From Umezawaea sp049997955 (GTDB lineage: Bacteria > Actinomycetota > Actinomycetes > Mycobacteriales > Pseudonocardiaceae), in contig JAEBDY010000001.1 of NCBI GenBank assembly GCA_049997955.1, positions 124,001 through 188,000 of the forward strand: DNA of 64,000 bases. Reading direction: 5' to 3'. The notes under the pieces are model-generated. The model searched no databases. It saw only the letters and a program-made list of their open reading frames with translations, and was not told the DNA's origin. Below, one piece after another: positions 34,123 to 41,106 of the stretch (position 1 is the first letter of the stretch; every line of letters starts with the position of its first letter). Position numbers and translations under genes: made by a program.

Positions 34123-34727
34123 CCGGCCACCTCGAACCGCACGCGGTCACCGGGGGCGAGCAGTGCGGGCACGTCGCGACGGGCGTCGAACAGCGTCGCG
34201 TCGGTGCGTCCGATCAGCCGCCACCCGCCGGGCGTGGCACGGGGGTAGGCCGCGGTGAACTCGCCCGCGATGGCCACCGACCCGGCGGGCACCTTCGTGC
34301 GCGGACTGTCCAACCTGGGCTGCCGCAACGCTTCCGGCAGTCCGACGAGGTACCCGAAGCCGGGCGCGAACCCGCAGAACGCGACCTCGTACTCCGTCCC
34401 CGAGTGCAGTGCCACGACCTCGGCCTCGCTCATCCCCGCCGTCCTCGCCACCAGTTCCAGGTCCGGTCCGTCGTAGTGCACCGGGATCCGCACCTCGCGC
34501 GAGACGACCTCCGCCGGACGGCTCAGGTCCACGCCCTCCAGCACCCGCCGCACCGGGGCGAGCCCGGTGCCGGGGCGGACCGAGATGAGCACCGTGCGCG
34601 CAGCGGGCACCAGTTCCACCAGGTCCGGGAGGTCGGCGGCGCGCACGGCCGCGCGCACGGCCGAAACCTCGCCGAGCGAGTCGACCTCGACCAGCACCGC
34701 GTCCGAACCGCATCTCCGCAGCCGCAT
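34119..34727 (-). CDS. pxpB: 5-oxoprolinase subunit B
   Basis: KipI/PxpB family, 202 residues. Cyclophilin-like domain with EVAFCGFAPGFGYLVGLP and the stretch RTKVPAGSVAIAGEFTAAYP, both family marks. Together with PxpC it forms the ATP-dependent part of 5-oxoprolinase. A palindrome of the type bound by GntR regulators lies 26 bp upstream of its start. Confidence 0.92.
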   Translation of the reverse strand: MRLRRCGSDAVLVEVDSLGEVSAVRAAVRAADLPDLVELVPAARTVLISVRPGTGLAPVRRVLEGVDLSRPAEVVSREVRIPVHYDGPDLELVARTAGMSEAEVVALHSGTEYEVAFCGFAPGFGYLVGLPEALRQPRLDSPRTKVPAGSVAIAGEFTAAYPRATPGGWRLIGRTDATLFDARRDVPALLAPGDRVRFEVAG

Positions 34728-34752
34728 GGCTCCATCGTACGGCCTAGAGGAG

Positions 34753-34767
34753 GATTGTTGAACAATC
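34753..34767. promoter_or_regulatory. GntR-type operator upstream of pxpB
   Basis: GATTGTT-G-AACAATC is a perfect dyad with a single central base. The core TTGTTGAACAA matches sites of FCD-type GntR repressors, which often control oxoprolinase genes. No GntR gene lies next to it in the window. Confidence 0.6.
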
Positions 34768-34889
34768 TAGCCCTCGTGGCCATTGGGTGAACAGCCTCCA
34801 GCGGGGCGCTCGATTCGGCCGAACCACCCGCGCCCGACCCGTCCTTTTGATCTACTCGCGCTAACGACGGCGGCAAGGGGTGATCACCG

Positions 34890-35342
34890 GTGCACGCGGA
34901 CCTGACCTACGACCACCTCGGCACCCGGCTGCGCGGCATCGGGCACGTCGAGATCGCCTACGACCACTGGGGCACCAGGCCGAAGTCGCTCGGCACGTGG
35001 CCGCTGGAGTACGACCACCTGGGCACGCGGCTCTGCTCCGTGGCCGGGCTCGCGGTCGAGTACGAGCGCTGGAGCGGGGACCGCCGGTCCGTCGGGACGT
35101 GGCCGCTGGACTACGACCACTGGGGCTCCCGCCTGCGGCGGATCGGGGCGTACGAGCTGACCTACGACCAGCTCGGCAGCCGACTGCGGACCGTCGGCCG
35201 CTTCGCGCTCGACTACGACCTGCTCGGCAGCCGTGCCCGCCGGGTGGAACTGCCGGACGGGCTCCGGTGGCTCTCGGACGACGACGTGCTCGCCCTGTTC
35301 CTCGCGCTCTACCACCAGCAGGAGGAAGCGGAGAAGGGCTAG
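34890..35342 (+). CDS. Tandem-repeat protein with YDxxG(T/S)R units
   Basis: Protein of 150 residues, of which about 120 are seven copies of a 17-18-residue unit of the form LxYDHxGTRLRxIGxxx (for example LDYDHWGSRLRRIGAYE and LTYDQLGSRLRTVGRFA). The fourth copy is degenerate (VEYERWSGDRR). The pattern recalls the YD repeats of Rhs proteins and suggests stacked beta-hairpins. A short acidic helix (DDDVLALFLALYHQQEEAEKG) ends it. No signal peptide. Start GTG 34890. It converges on the nitrobindin gene with a 4-bp overlap (CTAG, 35339-35342). Function unknown. Confidence 0.75.
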   Translation: MHADLTYDHLGTRLRGIGHVEIAYDHWGTRPKSLGTWPLEYDHLGTRLCSVAGLAVEYERWSGDRRSVGTWPLDYDHWGSRLRRIGAYELTYDQLGSRLRTVGRFALDYDLLGSRARRVELPDGLRWLSDDDVLALFLALYHQQEEAEKG

Positions 35343-35974
35343 CCCGCGTACCGGGTCAGGTGCGCGGACGTGTGCGGCTGCAACGGGTAGCCGACCATGG
35401 CCCGCTCCTCCACGTACGCGAGGTCGCCGTTGTTGACCACGCCGTACAGCCGCGAGGACGCCGTGACGTCCTTGGCGGTGGAGGTGCGCACGACCGCGTC
35501 CGTGGAGAACTCCCACGACGTCTGGTTGCGTGGTTTGCCGTAGTACAGCTCCATGATCCCCGTGTTGTGCGACAGGAGGACCTCGATCGTGTCGTCCTCC
35601 TGCGGACGCCAGAACCCGGTCTCCCGGGCGGCGGGGCGGATCACGTCACCGGCCTCCGACAGCAGCCACGAGCGCGCCTCGTAGAACAGGAACGGCCTGC
35701 CGTCGTGGGCGAACGTGATCTGCTGGCCGAAGCGGTACGGCCCGTCGATGCTCGGGTACACGACCTCGCCCTCGCCGCGCCACACGCCGATCAGCGGCAG
35801 CAGCGACAGGCAGCGGTCGTGCAGGTTCGGGCCCTCGCGCAGGTTCGCCGTGTCACCGGGGACCGGCAGGTCGGAGAACTGGGGCGTGTTGCGGGCGCGG
35901 GTGGTCGCGGCGCGTTCGGCGGCGGCCTGCACCGCGGCGTCGCCGCTGCCCGGCTCGGGATTGGTCGTCGTCAT
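35339..35974 (-). CDS. Nitrobindin-family heme protein, probable peroxynitrite isomerase
   Basis: FABP-like beta-barrel protein (DUF1794) of 211 residues. The family motif GVWRGEGE lies at the start of the barrel, and the C-terminal part LAYVEERAMVGYPLQPHTSAHLTR includes candidate heme ligands (the proximal His of nitrobindin lies in this region). Such proteins bind ferric heme b and turn peroxynitrite into nitrate. The first 35 residues are an Ala-rich extension. The ATG shares one base with the stop of a 32-codon gene (TGATG), so both are probably cotranslated. Confidence 0.87.
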   Translation of the reverse strand: MTTTNPEPGSGDAAVQAAAERAATTRARNTPQFSDLPVPGDTANLREGPNLHDRCLSLLPLIGVWRGEGEVVYPSIDGPYRFGQQITFAHDGRPFLFYEARSWLLSEAGDVIRPAARETGFWRPQEDDTIEVLLSHNTGIMELYYGKPRNQTSWEFSTDAVVRTSTAKDVTASSRLYGVVNNGDLAYVEERAMVGYPLQPHTSAHLTRYAG

Positions 35975-36072
35975 CAGCGCTGGTCGGAGTAGAGGCGGTA
36001 GACCACGTACGCGGCGAACCACGTGATCAGCAGCGATACGAGGACCAGCAGCCCCGTGAAGAAGTGTTCCAC
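35974..36072 (-). CDS. 32-residue single-pass membrane protein
   Basis: GTG at 36072 opens a frame of 32 codons ending in two TGA codons. The product begins with a polar VEHFF, continues with a hydrophobic helix of about 20 residues (GLLVLVSLLITWFAAYVVY), and ends with the polar tail RLYSDQR, a clear single-pass membrane peptide. Its stop overlaps the nitrobindin start (TGATG). Size, topology and coupling argue for a real gene. Function unknown; it may anchor a partner at the membrane. Confidence 0.65.
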   Translation of the reverse strand: MEHFFTGLLVLVSLLITWFAAYVVYRLYSDQR

Positions 36073-36102
36073 CCGGTGAGTTTATCTCCACGACGCGGAA
36101 CG

Positions 36103-36140
36103 AAGGGGACGGCGGTGGCCAAGGCCACCGCCGTCCCCTT
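36103..36140. terminator. Terminator of the sulfur operon
   Basis: Arms of 18 bp (36103-36120 with 36123-36140, AAGGGGACGGCGG at the outer end) are perfectly complementary. It lies 43 bp after the DUF1416 stop on the minus strand. Confidence 0.85.
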
Positions 36141-36183
36141 CAACCGGTAGCGCCGGGTGTGACCCCGTGCACCCCGGACGTCG

Positions 36184-36486
36184 TCAGGCGACCGCCACTT
36201 CGACGGCGTGCACGCCGGGGCCCTGCGCGCTCACGAGCGCCTGGCCGTTGCCCGAGCGGTGCAGCGCCCGGATCGTCCAGTCGCCGGGAGCGGCGAAGAA
36301 GCGGAAGTCGCCCTCCGGCGACGACACGACCTCGGCGGTGAACTCGCCGGTCGAGTCGAGCAGCCGGACGTACGCTCCGCCGACGGGAGCGCCCTCGGCG
36401 AACACCTTGCCGCTGAGCACCGTCTCGGTGGTCGTGTTCACGCCCTCCAGGACCACCGACTGGTCCGGGGCACCGCATCCGCTCAT
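36184..36486 (-). CDS. DUF1416 family protein (SseC-like)
   Basis: Protein of 100 residues with the typical start SGCGAPDQ and a beta-rich domain (LSGKVFAEGAPVGGAYVRLLD, SPEGDFRFFAAPG) of the carboxypeptidase-regulatory-like type. Genes of this family follow thiosulfate sulfurtransferase (sseA/cysA) in actinobacteria and are named sseC there; their role in sulfur metabolism is unproven. It starts 2 bp after the sseA stop and closes the operon. Confidence 0.87.
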   Translation of the reverse strand: MSGCGAPDQSVVLEGVNTTTETVLSGKVFAEGAPVGGAYVRLLDSTGEFTAEVVSSPEGDFRFFAAPGDWTIRALHRSGNGQALVSAQGPGVHAVEVAVA

Positions 36487-36488
36487 GA

Positions 36489-37334
36489 TCAGCCTTCCTT
36501 GCCGCTGCCGAGCTCGACCGGCACGCCGATGAGCGAGCCGTACTCGGTCCAGGAACCGTCGTAGTTCTTCACGTCCTCGTGGCCCAGCAGCTCGTGCAGG
36601 GCGAACCACGAGTGCGACGAGCGCTCGCCGATGCGGCAGTACGCGATCGTGCTCTTCGAGCCGTCGAGGCCCGCCTCGCCGTAGAGCGCCTTCAGCTCCT
36701 CGTCGGAGCGGAAGGTGCCGTCCTCGTTGGCGGCCTTGCTCCACGGCACGTTGATCGCCGACGGGATGTGGCCGCCGCGCTGCGCCTGCTCCTGCGGCAG
36801 GTGCGCCGGGGCGAGGAGCTTGCCGGAGAACTCGTCGGGGGAGCGCACGTCGACGAGGTTCTTCGTGCCGATCGCCTCCACGACCTCGTCGCGGAACGCG
36901 CGGATCGACAGGTCCTGCTCCTGGGCGGAGTAGGTCGTGGCGGCGCGCTCGACGACGTCCTTGTCCAGCGGACGGCCGTCCAGCTCCCACTTCTTGCGGC
37001 CGCCGTCGAGCAGCTTGACCGCGTCGTGGCCGTACAGCTTGAAGTACCAGTACGCGTAGGCCGCGAACCAGTTGTTGTTGCCGCCGTAGAGGACCACGGT
37101 GTCGTCGTTGGAGATGCCCTTGGCCGACAGGAGCTTCTCGAACCCCGCCCGGTCCACGAAGTCGCGGCGGACCTGGTCCTGCAGCTCCGTCTTCCAGTCG
37201 ATCCGCACGGCGCCGGGGAGGTGGCCCCCCTCGTACGCGGTGGTGTCCTCGTCGACCTCGACGAACACCACACCGGGCGCTTCGAGGTTCTCCTCTGACC
37301 AGGCGGCCGAGACCAGGACGTTCTCACGGCTCAT
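36489..37334 (-). CDS. sseA: Thiosulfate sulfurtransferase (rhodanese)
   Basis: Two-domain rhodanese of 281 residues. The N-terminal domain is non-catalytic. The C-terminal domain has the active-site loop CRIGERSSH, whose Cys carries the persulfide; CRIGERSSHTWF-like loops are typical of actinobacterial SseA/CysA. It transfers sulfur from thiosulfate to cyanide or thiols in the cytoplasm. AGGAG precedes the ATG. It lies between DUF4395 and DUF1416 genes, downstream of a Cys leader peptide, consistent with regulation by cysteine supply. Confidence 0.92.
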   Translation of the reverse strand: MSRENVLVSAAWSEENLEAPGVVFVEVDEDTTAYEGGHLPGAVRIDWKTELQDQVRRDFVDRAGFEKLLSAKGISNDDTVVLYGGNNNWFAAYAYWYFKLYGHDAVKLLDGGRKKWELDGRPLDKDVVERAATTYSAQEQDLSIRAFRDEVVEAIGTKNLVDVRSPDEFSGKLLAPAHLPQEQAQRGGHIPSAINVPWSKAANEDGTFRSDEELKALYGEAGLDGSKSTIAYCRIGERSSHSWFALHELLGHEDVKNYDGSWTEYGSLIGVPVELGSGKEG

Positions 37335-37361
37335 CGGTGTGGCTCCTAATTTCCTTGACTG

Positions 37362-37799
37362 CTATTGCTGGCGGACTAGGGCGGGGGCGAAGCGGCGCAG
37401 GAGCAGGAACACCTCGCACCCGAGGCAGAAGGCGAACGCCGCGTTCAGCAGTGCGGCCACCAGCGCGAACGACGTGGCGACCACTCCGACACCGGTGAGG
37501 CCGGTCGCGTAGCCGACCGTGCCGACCACCGCGAACACGAACCCGACGCCCTGGGCGAAGCGCAGCGGCGCCGCGTCCTCGCGTTCGGTCGTCGGCTTGA
37601 GGCGCGGTGCGACCAGGGCGCGGTACACGCGGCCCCACGGGTTGAGGCTGAGCGACGCGAACGCGGACAACGCGAAGACCACGACCTGCGCGGCGAGCAG
37701 CGGCCACCACCCGGTGAGCAGCACGACCGCGAGCACGGCGGCGGTCGCCCACGCGATGAAGCGGGGACCTCGCGGGTCTACCGGAGCATCCTTGACCAC
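37362..37799 (-). CDS. DUF4395 membrane protein
   Basis: Protein of 145 residues with four hydrophobic helices, the start VDPRGPRF and a Cys pair in FCLGCEVFLLL near the end, as in the DUF4395 family. These proteins sit next to sulfurtransferase or thioredoxin genes in actinobacteria; a role in sulfur-compound transport or membrane redox is conjecture. GTG at 37799 is chosen because AGGAG lies 7 nt upstream; the frame is open for ten codons further to 37829. Confidence 0.82.
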   Translation of the reverse strand: MVKDAPVDPRGPRFIAWATAAVLAVVLLTGWWPLLAAQVVVFALSAFASLSLNPWGRVYRALVAPRLKPTTEREDAAPLRFAQGVGFVFAVVGTVGYATGLTGVGVVATSFALVAALLNAAFAFCLGCEVFLLLRRFAPALVRQQ

Positions 37800-37903
37800 G
37801 ACGCGACTCCTGACTGGGGACCTGGACACGGTTGTCCGTCAGGCAGTTCAAGGGCGGCCGCGCTCTCACGTCAAGGCGTGGGGGACCGCCGGGAACCGCC
37901 CGG

Positions 37904-37981
37904 TCAGCGCGTCGTGCGACACAGGCTGCTGTGCACGCGGCAGAGGTCCACCGCGAGTCGCTTGGTCAGCAGCACGTACAT
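37904..37981 (-). CDS. Cysteine-containing leader peptide of the sulfur operon
   Basis: ATG at 37981 begins a 25-residue peptide with the core KRLAVDLCRVHSSLCR. It resembles the small leader peptides found before sulfur-assimilation genes across actinobacteria, where the Cys codons (here 14, TGC, and 21, TGT) let ribosomes sense charged tRNA-Cys. It ends 104 bp before the DUF4395 start. TACCCT lies 6 nt before the ATG, so the transcript may be leaderless. Downstream on the same strand CCGGG-CGGTT-CCCGG can form a small hairpin. Likely role: attenuation of DUF4395-sseA-DUF1416. Confidence 0.72.
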   Translation of the reverse strand: MYVLLTKRLAVDLCRVHSSLCRTTR

Positions 37982-38046
37982 GCTTCGAGGGTAACCGCAG
38001 TTCCCCCATGCCGGGAGTGTTGTCCACTACGTGGAACAGCCGGATT

Positions 38047-38490
38047 TCACCCGTTCGTGGTAGGCGGGCGCTCGTCGGGCAGGTGGTCCCGCAACGCCTC
38101 CAGCAGGGTGTCCCGCTTCGGCACGCCGCCGATCCGCAGGATCTCCTCGCCGGCGGCCGTCAGCGCCAGCGTCGTCGGGGTCCGCATCACGCCCAGCTCG
38201 GCGGCGACCTCCGGCAGGTTCGTCACGTCCAGGTCCACGTGGTGCAGGCCGTCGGTCCTCCCGGCCAGGTCGGCCAGCAGCGCGCGGGTCTGCCCGCACG
38301 GCGCGCAGAACGTCGTCGACAGCTGCACGAGCGTCACCGGCGCGTCCGGGTGCAGCAGGTCGCGCACCGGACCCGGCAGCGCGGGCCCGGTGGTCGTCCC
38401 CGCCCTGATCCGGCCCTCGCGGGCCCGCAGCAGCAAGCCGATCGCGCCCACCGCGACCAGCACCGCCAGCAGTGCCCACACCCCGGTCAC
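38047..38490 (-). CDS. Membrane-anchored thioredoxin-like protein
   Basis: Protein of 147 residues with an N-terminal membrane helix (about 4-22) and a thioredoxin fold. The active site is CAPC (TTFCAPCGQTR), and the cis-Pro is in MRTPTTLAL. The domain may face outside or inside; the Arg-rich stretch after the helix suggests a cytoplasmic domain by the positive-inside rule. GTG at 38490 begins one base after the lmeA-like stop, so the two are coupled. Confidence 0.85.
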   Translation of the reverse strand: MTGVWALLAVLVAVGAIGLLLRAREGRIRAGTTTGPALPGPVRDLLHPDAPVTLVQLSTTFCAPCGQTRALLADLAGRTDGLHHVDLDVTNLPEVAAELGVMRTPTTLALTAAGEEILRIGGVPKRDTLLEALRDHLPDERPPTTNG

Positions 38491-38491
38491 G

Positions 38492-39301
38492 TCACCCGTT
38501 GCCCTGGTCCAGCGGGATGTTGTCCACGGTGCCCTCCACCGTGAACGCGCCGCTCTCCACCTGCACGGCGGTCGGCGTCACGGTGAACGGCAGCACACCG
38601 GGGTCGATCTTGATGCTGAGCGCCTGCTTGAGCTGCTGGATGAACGGCTCCAGCGACACGTCGTCGATCTTCAGCTCGGTGATCGCCAGCTCGACCTGGC
38701 CGCCGACGAGCGTCACGGTGCCGTACGCGGCGAGCGAGATCTTGCGGCTCGCCAGCGTCGTGTTGCCGGTCAGCTTCACCGCCGCCGTGGTGCGCGGCGC
38801 GTTCGCCTGCGGCTCGGGCACCTCGGTGCGGGTGTCCGGCTCGATCGCCATGTCGGTGAACGGCGTGACCTGGTTGACCAGCCGGTTCAGGTCGTTGGCC
38901 TTGATCTTCACCCGGCCCTGCACCTGGTCGATCTTCGCGCCCCTGGTGTTGCCCGCCAGCAGGTTCGACAGCTCGATGCGGGTGTGCAGCAGGTTCGCCT
39001 GCACCTCCAGGTCCCGGAGCTGGTCCTGCACCGGCACGCCCGTGGCGCTGATCTCGATGTCCCGGTAGTCGCCGTCGAGCGCCTGCGTGATGAACGGGAA
39101 CCCGTTGATCCGCACCGACGGGTCCTCGGTGAGCTGCAGCTTCGTCCGCATCTTCTGCGCGACCTGGTACTCGCCCGCCGCGGCCAGCGCGAAGTCGGCG
39201 CCGACGAGCAGTGCGACCAGCACGAGCAGGGCGATGATCCACTTCCGGCCCCTCGACGGGCGGCGCTTCGGATCGGTCCTGCGGGTCGGGGCGGTGGTCA
39301 T
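38492..39301 (-). CDS. LmeA-like protein (DUF2993)
   Basis: Protein of 269 residues with a basic N-terminus, one membrane helix (about 21-43) and an extracytoplasmic DUF2993 domain. Members include LmeA, which supports mannan elongation of lipomannan in mycobacteria; the domain has a lipid-binding tubular fold. Marks are INGFPFITQAL, near the domain start, and repeated strands of the form VTLVGGQVELAITELKI. The start overlaps the stop of the hydrolase gene (ATGA). Confidence 0.82.
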   Translation of the reverse strand: MTTAPTRRTDPKRRPSRGRKWIIALLVLVALLVGADFALAAAGEYQVAQKMRTKLQLTEDPSVRINGFPFITQALDGDYRDIEISATGVPVQDQLRDLEVQANLLHTRIELSNLLAGNTRGAKIDQVQGRVKIKANDLNRLVNQVTPFTDMAIEPDTRTEVPEPQANAPRTTAAVKLTGNTTLASRKISLAAYGTVTLVGGQVELAITELKIDDVSLEPFIQQLKQALSIKIDPGVLPFTVTPTAVQVESGAFTVEGTVDNIPLDQGNG

Positions 39302-40035
39302 CGATTTCCTTCGGGTCTGGACGCGAGGTCTAGCCAGGCGGCGATCCGGTCCACCAGCAGCGGCGTCATCGCCGATTCCGCGTGCCGGGTAGCGGGTTCC
39401 AGCCACAGCTCGGAGTGCCCGTTCGCCGCCTTGTGCAGCGCGACGCCGTGGTCCGGGCTGAAGTAGTGGTCATCTTCACCATGTACTACCAGCAGTGGGG
39501 TGGGCGTGATCCGGTGCACCACCTCCAGCGGGCTCTCCGGCGGTGTCGCCCACCGGTCGCCCAGCCGCACGCCGAGCGCCCGCGCGGCCAGCCGCCCGTG
39601 CGGCTGCTCCAGCAGCCAGTGCACCCGGCGCATGGGGGCGGTCTCCCGCACCCACCACCTCGACGGCCCGCTCACCGCGGCCACCGCGTCCGGCTTGTCG
39701 TCCGTCAGCGCGGCGTGCCTGATCGCGATGGAGGCGCCCATCGAGAACCCGACCGTCACGACCCGCCGGTACCCCAGCGACCGGGCCAGCGAAACTCCGG
39801 CGGCGAGGTCGTGGACCTCGTCCAGTCCGACCGTGGAACGCCCGGCGGACCGTCCATGGCCCCGGAAGTCGAGCGCGACGACGCCTCCGTGCCGCGCAAA
39901 TCGATTCAGGACCCGGCTCACGGCGGGTTTCCGAACGTGGTTCGTGAAGCCGTGGCCGATCACGAAAGCAAGATCGGTAACGCCCTGTACAGCGGTTATG
40001 TGCACTCCGTGCAGGAGCACGCCGTCGTGTGACAT
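39298..40035 (-). CDS. Alpha/beta hydrolase
   Basis: Hydrolase of 245 residues with oxyanion-hole motif FVIGHGFTNH, nucleophile Ser in GFSMGAS, acid in VVHGEDDHYFSP and likely catalytic His in TRHAESA. It is a cytoplasmic esterase or lipase-like enzyme of unknown substrate. First gene of a three-gene overlapping operon with the LmeA-like and thioredoxin-like genes, which hints at a cell-envelope role. A dyad at 40043-40059 lies right before the start. Confidence 0.85.
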   Translation of the reverse strand: MSHDGVLLHGVHITAVQGVTDLAFVIGHGFTNHVRKPAVSRVLNRFARHGGVVALDFRGHGRSAGRSTVGLDEVHDLAAGVSLARSLGYRRVVTVGFSMGASIAIRHAALTDDKPDAVAAVSGPSRWWVRETAPMRRVHWLLEQPHGRLAARALGVRLGDRWATPPESPLEVVHRITPTPLLVVHGEDDHYFSPDHGVALHKAANGHSELWLEPATRHAESAMTPLLVDRIAAWLDLASRPEGNR

Positions 40036-40042
40036 GGATGTA

Positions 40043-40059
40043 ACAAGCGTGACGCTTGT
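40043..40059. promoter_or_regulatory. Inverted repeat before the hydrolase operon
   Basis: ACAAGCG-TGA-CGCTTGT has perfect 7-bp arms and lies 8 bp upstream of the hydrolase start, where it would cover the transcription start. A repressor operator is likely; no regulator gene is adjacent apart from glnR. Confidence 0.4.
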
Positions 40060-40208
40060 GGAAACAACTGTGACCCTGACCTGTTGACCTGGGTCTTTCG
40101 TGGATCGCACCGGTATTGTCTCCGTCATCCGCAGGCAACGGGGCCCGGTCACCGTACGCTGCTGGGCTGGTTCGGTGACCAGTCACCAGCCACTTAGGAG
40201 GGCCCGCG

Positions 40209-40970
40209 ATGAGCATCGACGTGCTGCTGCTGACCACCGACTCAGACCCCGAGGCGGTGCTGCCCGCGCTGTCCCTGCTGCCCCACGAGGTTCGGCCACT
40301 CCGGCCCGAGGTCTCCGCACTCCTGGAGGCGGGCCCCCACGACATCGTGCTGGTCGACGCCAGGACCGACCTGGCGGGCGCCCGCAGCCTCTGCCGCCTG
40401 CTCGACAGCAGCGGCGTGGACGTGCCGGTCGTCGCCGTCGTGACGGAGGGCGGCCTGGTGGCCGTCACCTCCGACTGGAGCGTCGACGAGATCCTGCTCC
40501 CCACCTCCGGCCCCGCCGAGGTCGACGCCCGCCTGCGCCTGGTGCGCTCCCGGCGCGGCACGGCCCAGACCGGTGGCGACGGCTCCATCCAGCTCGGCGA
40601 GCTGGTGATCGACGAGGCCACCTACACGGCCAGGCTGAAGGGCCGCCCCCTCGACCTGACGTACAAGGAGTTCGAGCTCCTCAAGTACCTCGCCCAGCAC
40701 GCGGGCCGCGTCTTCACCCGCGCCCAGCTGCTGCAGGAGGTCTGGGGCTACGACTTCTTCGGCGGCACCCGCACCGTGGACGTCCACGTCCGGCGTCTCC
40801 GCGCGAAGCTCGGCCCCGAGCACGAGTCCCTCATCGGCACCGTGCGCAACGTGGGCTACAAGTTCGTCCGCCCCCCGCGTCCGGGCGCCGTCCGCCGGGG
40901 CGGTGTGGACCAGCTCGCGGACCCGGCCGACACCACCTCGATCGAGGACGCGGAGTTCTTCCGGGTCTAG
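40209..40970 (+). CDS. glnR: GlnR-type orphan response regulator of nitrogen metabolism
   Basis: Protein of 253 residues: an atypical receiver domain (VLVDARTDLAGARSLCRLL, VVTEGGLVAVTSDW) without a cognate kinase, and an OmpR-type winged helix (KEFELLKYLAQHAGRVFTR, TVDVHVRRLRAKLG). The receiver sequence is that of GlnR, the global activator and repressor of nitrogen genes such as glnA and amtB in actinomycetes. The place just before mshD is common in Pseudonocardiales. GGAGGGCC precedes the ATG. Confidence 0.88.
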   Translation: MSIDVLLLTTDSDPEAVLPALSLLPHEVRPLRPEVSALLEAGPHDIVLVDARTDLAGARSLCRLLDSSGVDVPVVAVVTEGGLVAVTSDWSVDEILLPTSGPAEVDARLRLVRSRRGTAQTGGDGSIQLGELVIDEATYTARLKGRPLDLTYKEFELLKYLAQHAGRVFTRAQLLQEVWGYDFFGGTRTVDVHVRRLRAKLGPEHESLIGTVRNVGYKFVRPPRPGAVRRGGVDQLADPADTTSIEDAEFFRV

Positions 40971-40984
40971 CCGCCGCAGGCGCG

Positions 40985-41024
40985 CCGAGCCCGTTCCGAC
41001 ACCACCCGGTCGGAACGGGCTCGG
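40985..41024 (+). terminator. Terminator of glnR
   Basis: Perfect 16-bp stem (40985-41000 with 41009-41024) and an 8-nt loop, 14 bp after the glnR stop. It separates glnR from mshD. Confidence 0.85.
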
Positions 41025-41106
41025 TGTGCTCCGCGCGGGTGAGCCGGGTCGTCGAGGTCCGCATCGTGACCCTGGTGAACGCCTCCAACCCGGTACCGTC
41101 GCGGGC

